This document shows positions 25,878 through 32,046 of a stretch of 32,046 nt of DNA, one piece after another. Made by a program: the position numbers and the translations under genes. Numbering within the stretch: position 1 is the stretch's first letter; each line of letters begins with the position of its first letter. The notes below the pieces were generated by a model, which saw only the letters and a program-made list of their open reading frames with translations, was not told where the DNA came from and did no database searches. This DNA comes from Rhizobiaceae bacterium. Lineage in GTDB: Bacteria; Pseudomonadota; Alphaproteobacteria; Rhizobiales; Rhizobiaceae. The stretch is from assembly GCA_013214695.1 (NCBI GenBank), contig JABSRX010000087.1, positions 1 through 32,046 on the forward strand, in the 5' to 3' direction.

Positions 25878-26090
25878 TTTTCTTTCTTCACATGACTGAT
25901 GTCCTGATTGGCGCGGCAAGCCTGCGCGGCGATTGACAGTCCTAGTATTTTCCCAGAAGCTCGCTTCATGGAGAACGTGACCGGACGCAAAAGCGAACGC
26001 ATTTTTCTTTCCTGCCGCTCAACCTGCAGGAGAGCGACGGGCTGCGATCTGGTTGTCAGGTTGGCCGGCTAAATCATTCGCCGCCCGGCG

Positions 26091-26108
26091 CGATTGGCAA
26101 GCCAATCG
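26091..26108. promoter_or_regulatory. 18-bp dyad, candidate operator of the hyu operon
   Basis: CGATTGGC and GCCAATCG are perfect inverted copies separated by AA, centred about 45 bp before the hyuA start. This is the size and position of a dimeric repressor or activator site. No regulator gene is visible beside it. The rest of the 266-bp space between tRNA-Arg and hyuA holds no recognisable gene. Confidence 0.55.
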
Positions 26109-26143
26109 TTGCAGCCACCTCTCTCCTTAGAATGCCCCCATAA

Positions 26144-28246
26144 ATGACCAACCAGTCCCAGCTCCGCATTGCCGTCGACGTTGGCGGTACGTTCACCGAC
26201 ACCGTTGTGATGGATGCCGCCAATTCTGTCATCGCCTCGGCGAAGACCCCGACCACGCCGGCAAATCCGACCCTTGGGGCCAAACTCGGCGTCGAACAGG
26301 CTTTGGCACAAACCGAGCACACGCTCAGCGAGGTCACCGGCTTCGTGCATGGAACGACCTTGGCAACAAATGCGCTCATTGAACGGCGCGGCGCGGCGGT
26401 GGCTTGCGTCACGACCGAGGGGTTTCGCGATATTTTGGAAATCGCCTATGAGCGCCGCTACAGTCAGTATGACATCAATATCTCAAAGCCCGACCTGATC
26501 GTTCCCCGCCGCCACTGTTTCACGGTGCCGGAACGCATCCTGGCGGATGGCAGCGTGCATCAAGCTCTGGACGAGAGCTGCATTGACGGATTGGTCGCCT
26601 CGCTGGATGCCGCCAATATCGAAGCGGTTGCGATCTGCCTGCTGCATTCCTACGCCAATCCGGTGCACGAACAGCGGTTGCGGGACCTGCTGCTGGCACG
26701 TCGACCGGATCTTGCTGTGTCGCTTTCCTGTGAGGTCAGCCCCGAGGCGCGCGAATTCGAGCGGCTTTGCACCACCGTGGCCAACGCGTATATCCAGCCG
26801 CTGATGGCCGGCTATCTGGCCAGTTTTGCCAGCAGTTTTGCGTCAGACGGATTGCAATGTCCCATCCTGATGATGACGTCTGGCGGTGGCATGACAACCA
26901 TCGATACGGCCGCCCGCTATCCGATCCGGCTGGTTGAATCCGGGCCGGCTGGGGGCGCTATTCTTGCTGGCCAAGTAGCCCAGAAACTGGCGGAACCAGA
27001 GGTTCTTTCCTTCGACATGGGGGGCACGACGGCGAAACTCTGCCTGATCGACGCCTATCGCCCCCAGACATCCCGTAAGTTCGAAATTGCCCGCGCTGAA
27101 CGCTTTATCAAGGGAAGTGGCATGCCGGTGCGGATCCCGGTGATCGAAATGATCGAAATCGGCGCCGGTGGCGGATCGATTGCCTCGGTGGACCGGTTGG
27201 GCCGCATTCAGGTTGGGCCGCAATCGGCAGGCAGCGAACCGGGACCGGCTGCCTTCGGCAAGGGAGGCGATCAACCCACCGTCACCGACGCCGATGTGGC
27301 GCTGGGCTTAATCGATCCGGGCAACTTCGCGGAAGGACGCTTGCAAATCAACGAAGCCGCTTCGCATGCAGCCTTGTCGGAGCAGGTTGGGCAACCCTTG
27401 CAACTGAGTGCCGTTGGAGCAGCGGAAGGGGTCAGTCAGATTGTCGACGAAAGCATGGCGAGTGCCGGGCGCATGCACGCCGTGGAGGCGGGGAAAGATC
27501 TGTCCAATCGTACGATGATCGCTTTTGGCGGAAATGGTCCGCTGCATGCCACACGGGTTGCGCGCCGCTGCGGGGTGAACCGCATTGTCATCCCCACTGA
27601 GCCGGGTGTCGGATCGGCGGTTGGGTTTCTCCATGCGCCGGTATCGTTTGAGATCGTCAAAAGTCAGTATGCGACGCTTGACGGGTTGGATGTAGGCGCC
27701 TTGAACACATTGTTCGACAGTCTCATCGCCGAGGCCACAGAAGTGGTGAGGGCCGGATCACCACAGGCAGAACTGACCTGCCGTCGCATTGCCTTCATGC
27801 GCTATCGCGGCCAGGGCCATGAAATCGAAACGCCGTTGCCGGACCGGCCGTTGGAGACGCGGGATATCGACGCTCTGCGCCGGGCATTTGAAGAAGAGTA
27901 CAGTCGGCAGTTCTCGCGCGCCGTACCCGGCATGATCATCGAAATCCTGAACTGGGCGGTGACGGTTTCAACCCCGCCGCCGGACATTGACCCGCCGACG
28001 GGTGCGGTCGACACACAGGGAGTTGAGCCGGTCGGTCGTCGCTCGATACGGTGTGAGGTCCGGGGTGAAACCGTGGACGCGGATGTTTATCAGCGCCAAC
28101 TGTTGAAATCGGGCGCACATTTGACCGGACCGGCATTGATTGTCGAACCGCAGACGACGACCTTTGTCAGCAGCGATTTCAATGCAGAGGTTCTGGGCAG
28201 CGGTGCCTTGCTGCTCACCCGCCATTCTGGAGGACTGACGCAATGA
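26144..28246 (+). CDS. Hydantoinase/oxoprolinase family protein, subunit A (HyuA-like)
   Basis: This 700-residue protein belongs to the HyuA group of ATP-dependent amidohydrolases and carboxylases (N-methylhydantoinase, 5-oxoprolinase, acetone carboxylase). The N-terminal ATP-binding motif RIAVDVGGTFTDTVV is at 8-22, GTTLATNALIERRGA follows, and the second phosphate motif DMGGTTAKLCLID is near residue 291. Members open cyclic amides or activate a carbonyl by phosphorylation; the substrate here is unknown. The gene starts the five-gene operon, and its last bases overlap hyuB (ATGA). A near-perfect palindrome lies about 45 bp before the ATG. Size and motifs are complete. Confidence 0.93.
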   Translation: MTNQSQLRIAVDVGGTFTDTVVMDAANSVIASAKTPTTPANPTLGAKLGVEQALAQTEHTLSEVTGFVHGTTLATNALIERRGAAVACVTTEGFRDILEIAYERRYSQYDINISKPDLIVPRRHCFTVPERILADGSVHQALDESCIDGLVASLDAANIEAVAICLLHSYANPVHEQRLRDLLLARRPDLAVSLSCEVSPEAREFERLCTTVANAYIQPLMAGYLASFASSFASDGLQCPILMMTSGGGMTTIDTAARYPIRLVESGPAGGAILAGQVAQKLAEPEVLSFDMGGTTAKLCLIDAYRPQTSRKFEIARAERFIKGSGMPVRIPVIEMIEIGAGGGSIASVDRLGRIQVGPQSAGSEPGPAAFGKGGDQPTVTDADVALGLIDPGNFAEGRLQINEAASHAALSEQVGQPLQLSAVGAAEGVSQIVDESMASAGRMHAVEAGKDLSNRTMIAFGGNGPLHATRVARRCGVNRIVIPTEPGVGSAVGFLHAPVSFEIVKSQYATLDGLDVGALNTLFDSLIAEATEVVRAGSPQAELTCRRIAFMRYRGQGHEIETPLPDRPLETRDIDALRRAFEEEYSRQFSRAVPGMIIEILNWAVTVSTPPPDIDPPTGAVDTQGVEPVGRRSIRCEVRGETVDADVYQRQLLKSGAHLTGPALIVEPQTTTFVSSDFNAEVLGSGALLLTRHSGGLTQ

Positions 28247-29907
28247 CGCAGGCATCCAATACCAGCAATCAAGTCATGTGGAACCGCCTTCTCGCCGTGG
28301 TTGAACAGCAGGGGCAGGCGCTGATCCGCGCCGCCTTCAGTCCGATTGTGCGCGAGTGCGGTGACATATCGGCCGGCATCTTTGATGTGCGTGGTCGCAT
28401 GATGGCACAGGCTGTGACGGGCACGCCGGGACACATCAACACGATGGCTGAAGCCGTTGTTGAGCTGCGCGACCGTTTCCCCATCCAGACCATGAAGCCA
28501 GGCGATATTTACGTCACCAATGACCCTTGGATTGCCTCCGGCCATCTCAATGACTTCCTGCTGCTGATGCCGGTTTTTTATCGCGATCAGGTGATCGGCT
28601 TCACCTCATGCACCTCCCATCTTGTAGATCTGGGCGGACAGGGCATGGGGCCGGAAGGCTCGGACATTTTCGATGAGGGATTGCGGGTGCCGCCCTGCAA
28701 ACTGCTTGATGAAGGCGAGGTCAACGGTCTGTTGCTCGACATCGTCAAGGCCAATTCCCGTGAGCCGATTGCCAATGAGGGCGACATCTACGCGCTCATT
28801 GCCTGTTGTGAAACTGGTGCCCAGCGGCTGGTCGAAATGATGGATGAATTCGGCATCAGCGATCTGGAAGATTTGTCAAACTACATCATCGAAACGTCGC
28901 GCCAGGGCACTTTGGCGGCCATTGCTGAGGTGCCGGAAGGGATTTACGACTACGCCCTGAAAGTCGATGGCTATGAGCAGGAGATCATGCTCAAGGCGAG
29001 ACTGACGGTGGAGCGAAAACAGGTGCTGCTCGATTTCTCCGGTACATCCGGGTGTTCGCAAAAAGGCATCAATGTTCCGTTGAACTATGCGACGGCCTAT
29101 TCGGTATTTGCGCTGCGCTGCATCATTGGGCCCGACATTCCCAACAATGCCGGATCACTGGAGCCTTTCGTTGTGTCCGGCCCCGAAGGATGCATCCTGA
29201 ATGCCCAACCGCCGGCACCCGTCGCCATGCGTCACACACTGGGGCAAATGACACCGGATCTGGTTTATGGTTGCCTTTGCCAGGCGCTGCCGGACCTGGT
29301 TCCGGCCGAAGGAGCGTCCTGCATGTACGATCTGCCCATGCGCAGCGCACCTGAAGTGGCACAAAGGGGCGGTCGGGTGTTCGCCCTAGAACCGGCACAC
29401 AATGGGGGCACCGGCGCACGCCCGGGCAAGGATGGCCTGTCGGCCACGGCTTTCCCAAGCGGCGTTTGGGGCAGCCAGGTGGAGATCACCGAAGCCATGG
29501 CGCCGGTCCTCATAACGCGACGCGAGCTTCGGACCGACAGCGGTGGGGCCGGACAATATCGGGGTGGGCTTGGTCAACGCATCGAATTGCAGTCAGCTAA
29601 TGGCGAACCGTTTGATGTGTTCCTATCGGTTGAGCGGATCAAGAATCCGGCGCTCGGGCGCAACGGTGGTTCGCCGGGTACAGCTGGCCGCATTCGCCTG
29701 CAGGACGGGCCTGACTTGCCCGGCAAAGGGGAAGTGAGGGTGAATGCCGGGGACACGTTGATATTTGAAACACCGGGCGGCGGGGGATACGGAGACCCGG
29801 CCCAACGGGATCAAAGCAGCGTGGCCCAGGACATTGCCGACGGGCTGGTCAGCAGCGAAGCCGCCAGCAAAGATTATCAGCAGATGGAGGGGCAGGACGA
29901 TGTCTGA
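28243..29907 (+). CDS. Hydantoinase B/oxoprolinase family protein, subunit B (HyuB-like)
   Basis: This is the partner subunit of HyuA, 554 residues, covering the hydantoinase B domain from NQVMWNRLLAVVEQQG to the glycine-rich end FETPGGGGYGDPAQRD. Signature stretches include FSPIVRECGDISAGIFD, YVTNDPWIASGHLNDF and GTGARPGKDGLSAT. HyuA and HyuB normally form one complex, and the ATGA overlap with hyuA supports equal synthesis. The start of the aminotransferase gene lies eight bases inside its end. Whether the complex hydrolyses a hydantoin-like ring or another cyclic or carbonyl compound cannot be decided from the sequence. Confidence 0.94.
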   Translation: MTQASNTSNQVMWNRLLAVVEQQGQALIRAAFSPIVRECGDISAGIFDVRGRMMAQAVTGTPGHINTMAEAVVELRDRFPIQTMKPGDIYVTNDPWIASGHLNDFLLLMPVFYRDQVIGFTSCTSHLVDLGGQGMGPEGSDIFDEGLRVPPCKLLDEGEVNGLLLDIVKANSREPIANEGDIYALIACCETGAQRLVEMMDEFGISDLEDLSNYIIETSRQGTLAAIAEVPEGIYDYALKVDGYEQEIMLKARLTVERKQVLLDFSGTSGCSQKGINVPLNYATAYSVFALRCIIGPDIPNNAGSLEPFVVSGPEGCILNAQPPAPVAMRHTLGQMTPDLVYGCLCQALPDLVPAEGASCMYDLPMRSAPEVAQRGGRVFALEPAHNGGTGARPGKDGLSATAFPSGVWGSQVEITEAMAPVLITRRELRTDSGGAGQYRGGLGQRIELQSANGEPFDVFLSVERIKNPALGRNGGSPGTAGRIRLQDGPDLPGKGEVRVNAGDTLIFETPGGGGYGDPAQRDQSSVAQDIADGLVSSEAASKDYQQMEGQDDV

Positions 29908-30988
29908 ATCGCTCGCAAATGATCACATCGCCGCCATGGCGCCCTATGCCGTGGCCAATCTTTCTGTTCGGGAAGGGCTGCCGCTCATTTCTCTGGCGCA
30001 GAATGAAAGTCTGCGTCCACCTTCCCCACGGGCCATCGCTGCCGGGCAGCAGGCCTTGAAGACCGGTGCCCTCTATCCCGACCCCGACTATCCCGAGCTG
30101 CGGGCGGCCATCGCCGCGCAGCATGGCGTCGACGAAGAGCTCATTCTTTGTGGCGCCGGATCGATGGAATTGATCACCTGCATCACCCAGGCATTTGCCG
30201 GTCCGGGACGGCGTGTTTTGAGCAGCCAGTACGGCTACGCCTTGTTTTCAAATTCAGCCGAAAAGGTGATGGCGCCCTATGATGCGGCAGAAGAAGAAAA
30301 CTTGACGGTCTCGGTTGATCGCTTGCTTGAAGCGGTGACCCCTGAGACAGCGCTGCTGTTCGTCGCCAATCCGGGCAATCCGACAGGAACCCGTCTGCCG
30401 AATGCGGAATTGGTGCGGTTGCGGGCGGAATTGCCCGAGCATGTCATTTTGATCGTTGATGAAGCCTATGGGGAGTTTGCGGACGGAGATGACGCGCGGC
30501 TGATACCGCTTGTTGAACAGGGGCGTACGATCATCCTGCGCACCTTTTCCAAAGCCTATGGTCTGGCCGCCGCCCGGGCCGGCTGGGGCCTGTTTCCGCC
30601 CGAGCTTGGCAGCGAAGTGCGCAAGCTGATCATTCCCAGCAGCATCAGCAGCGTCAGCGCGGCCATGGCCCAGGCGGCGATGGAAGACCAAAAATACATG
30701 CGTGAAACCTGCGATCTGACGGTTCAGCTTTTGAATGAATTTTGCCGGCGCGTGTCCTCCAACGGATTGCGATGCACCGACAGCCGAACAAATTTCGTGC
30801 TGAATGAATTTTCGTCCGTGGAAGACGCACAAAGTGCCGATCAGGCTTTACGCGAAGTTGGCATCGTGATGCGCGGCATGGGCGGCTATGGTTTGCCCCA
30901 TTGCCTGCGGGCAACGGTTGCCGACGCGCCGATCATGCAATTGGCGGCGGCGACACTGGAAGCCTGGGCGAAGGGAGATTTGACATGA
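29900..30988 (+). CDS. PLP-dependent aminotransferase, HisC-like (class I/II)
   Basis: This 362-residue fold-type I aminotransferase is nearest to the histidinol-phosphate aminotransferase (HisC) type. Visible are NPGNPTGT, the PLP-binding aspartate in VDEAYGEF (Asp187), the Schiff-base lysine in RTFSKAYGLAAARAGW (Lys218) and a downstream arginine region (GYGLPHCLRATV). The track starts 45 codons too early; the ATG at 29900 follows a GGAGG-like site and overlaps the hyuB stop. Because it is embedded in a catabolic-looking operon rather than with his genes, it probably transaminates an amino acid or amino-acid analogue released by HyuAB (inference). Its last base overlaps the next start. Confidence 0.9.
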   Translation: MSESLANDHIAAMAPYAVANLSVREGLPLISLAQNESLRPPSPRAIAAGQQALKTGALYPDPDYPELRAAIAAQHGVDEELILCGAGSMELITCITQAFAGPGRRVLSSQYGYALFSNSAEKVMAPYDAAEEENLTVSVDRLLEAVTPETALLFVANPGNPTGTRLPNAELVRLRAELPEHVILIVDEAYGEFADGDDARLIPLVEQGRTIILRTFSKAYGLAAARAGWGLFPPELGSEVRKLIIPSSISSVSAAMAQAAMEDQKYMRETCDLTVQLLNEFCRRVSSNGLRCTDSRTNFVLNEFSSVEDAQSADQALREVGIVMRGMGGYGLPHCLRATVADAPIMQLAAATLEAWAKGDLT

Positions 30989-31737
30989 CCTATTCTGCCT
31001 CCCGGGGCCGGGCCCGCATTGGCGTCCTGGTGCCCTACACGAACGTCAATATGGAGTCGGATCTGGCGATGATGCGCCCCGAAGGCGTGTCCTTTCATTT
31101 CACCCGCATGGGTGGCTATGACGTAGATGCCGTGCCGGATGCCAGTCAGATGGCGGGACTTGGCGCGGCACCGCTCGATGAACCGCTGGCTTTGCTCAGC
31201 GGCGCGCGCCCGGATTTGGTGATGTATGGATGCACGTCGGCGACCTTGACCCACGGTACGGCGTTTGATCGGGACCTGGCCGTTCAAATCAACCAGCTCT
31301 CCGGGGCCAAGACGGTCACGGCAGCCGGGGCATTGGTCTTTTCCCTGCAAGCGCTTGGTGTGAAGTCCATTGGCTTCGGCACCCCCTATACGGCGGATAT
31401 CAACGAGGAGGCGATCCAGTTTTTGACACACAGCGGTTTTGATGTTGTCACCACGGCGGGCGTCGACGAAGATCTTGGCAACTATGGGCAAGGGGAAATG
31501 GCCCCCGACGAGGTATTTGAGCTGGGCCTGCGTGCCAACAGCGATGCGGCTGAAGCCGTCGTTTTGTCCTGTACGGAAATGCGCAGTGTTGAAGTCATCA
31601 CCCGCCTGGAGGCAGCTCTGAAAAAACCGGTTGTTACGTCCAACCAGGCGATGATGTTCGAAGCCTGTCGTCTGCTTGATCTACCGACCGGGGAAATAAA
31701 TTTTGGCAGTTTGTTTGGTGCGGAGTCGTCTCAATGA
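30985..31737 (+). CDS. Asp/Glu racemase-superfamily protein, maleate isomerase/arylmalonate decarboxylase-like
   Basis: This 250-residue enzyme of the Asp/Glu/hydantoin racemase superfamily has the two-cysteine plan of maleate cis-trans isomerases and arylmalonate decarboxylases. The N-terminal RIGVLVPYTNVNME contains the P-x-T-N turn. The first cysteine is Cys83 in YGCTSATL and the second is Cys196 in LSCTEMRSVE. With both cysteines it should isomerise or racemise rather than only decarboxylate, though the substrate is unknown. The start at 30985 overlaps the aminotransferase stop (ATGA), and its own stop overlaps the next ATG; the track's upstream start is not needed. Confidence 0.82.
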   Translation: MTYSASRGRARIGVLVPYTNVNMESDLAMMRPEGVSFHFTRMGGYDVDAVPDASQMAGLGAAPLDEPLALLSGARPDLVMYGCTSATLTHGTAFDRDLAVQINQLSGAKTVTAAGALVFSLQALGVKSIGFGTPYTADINEEAIQFLTHSGFDVVTTAGVDEDLGNYGQGEMAPDEVFELGLRANSDAAEAVVLSCTEMRSVEVITRLEAALKKPVVTSNQAMMFEACRLLDLPTGEINFGSLFGAESSQ

Positions 31738-32046
31738 CGTTTGATTCAATCGCCGCGTTTGTGCTCGCGCCAAACCCACCTATTCCCGAGAGCGCCCTTG
31801 AAATGGCAGCACTGTTGTTGCTCGACACGACAGGTGTCGGTGCGAGTGCCGCCAACATGCAGGCGGGCCAAATTGCCCGCGATCTTGCAGCTGACATGTA
31901 TGGCGGAACGGCCGAAAACCGAGTGCCCATGCTGTTTGACGGCAGGATGGTCAGTCCAGCAGGCATGGCCTTTGCCGCAGCCACGCAGATCGACAATCTC
32001 GATGCCCATGACGGCTACAACCCAACCAAAGGCCATATCGGCTGCG
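31734..32046 (+). CDS. MmgE/PrpD family protein, N-terminal part (runs off the window)
   Basis: This plus-strand reading frame is not in the ORF track because it has no stop before the window end. It starts at the ATG that overlaps the previous stop (ATGA) and reads MTFDSIAAFVLAPNPPIPES, then LLLLDTTGVGASAA. It continues to TQIDNLDAHDGYNPTKGHIGC. The last stretch is the conserved active-site region of MmgE/PrpD proteins, a family that includes 2-methylcitrate dehydratase, cis-aconitate decarboxylase and iminodisuccinate epimerase. About 104 of the usual 440-480 residues are present. It is the fifth gene of the operon. Confidence 0.85.
   Translation, partial: MTFDSIAAFVLAPNPPIPESALEMAALLLLDTTGVGASAANMQAGQIARDLAADMYGGTAENRVPMLFDGRMVSPAGMAFAAATQIDNLDAHDGYNPTKGHIGC

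Noticed and set aside
24479-26002. 507-aa minus-strand ORF across the transpeptidase gene and the tRNA
   Set aside because: Its segment [21 protein letters not shown] is the well-known false translation of the antisense of tRNA-Arg, and the rest mirrors the transpeptidase gene.

Overview
The window looks like a chromosomal, replication-gene region of an alphaproteobacterium, most likely of the Hyphomicrobiales (Rhizobiales) type. The reasons are the gene neighbourhood (mutM, echA, rpsT, dnaA, then dnaN and recF), a RegB/RegA (ActS/ActR) redox two-component pair next to hrpB, an MmcB-family repair protein, a sigma-32 promoter of the alphaproteobacterial form in front of dnaK, and clustered GANTC (CcrM) sites. 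All assignments come from reading the sequence and the translated ORFs. No database search was run.

Left part (1-13.9 kb), almost all on the minus strand. In order of transcription from right to left it holds an SDR oxidoreductase, mutM, a small conserved-looking protein and echA, which form a tight operon. Next come rpsT with its own promoter and terminator, a roughly 700-bp AT-rich non-coding stretch, a rhodanese-like protein, dnaA and dnaN. recF, a MoeB/ThiF-like adenylyltransferase and a HAD dehalogenase follow dnaN with overlapping or abutting ends. dnaK comes next, and finally an FkbM-type methyltransferase that is interrupted or cut at the window edge. An AlkB dioxygenase gene is the only plus-strand gene here and diverges from dnaK.

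Right part (13.9-32 kb), almost all on the plus strand. It holds glpK, a three-gene ABC transporter of the YnjBCD type, hrpB, regB and regA, with mmcB convergent to them. A lipoprotein L,D-transpeptidase with a long basic coiled coil follows, then tRNA-Arg(ACG). The last 6 kb is one translationally coupled catabolic-looking operon: HyuA, HyuB, a HisC-like aminotransferase, an Asp/Glu-racemase or maleate-isomerase-like enzyme, and the start of an MmgE/PrpD protein. Each gene overlaps the next.

Two regions deserve attention. The first is the HyuA/HyuB/aminotransferase/racemase/MmgE operon, whose combined pathway I cannot name and which is preceded by a near-perfect 18-bp palindrome. The second is the non-coding stretch between rpsT and the rhodanese/dnaA block. 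It carries a head-to-tail chain of inverted repeats, including a perfect 15-bp stem with a CCCC loop, next to six GANTC sites in about 170 bp. This is a candidate replication-control, cell-cycle or structured-RNA region, but good DnaA boxes are absent. Most of the rest is ordinary core genome.
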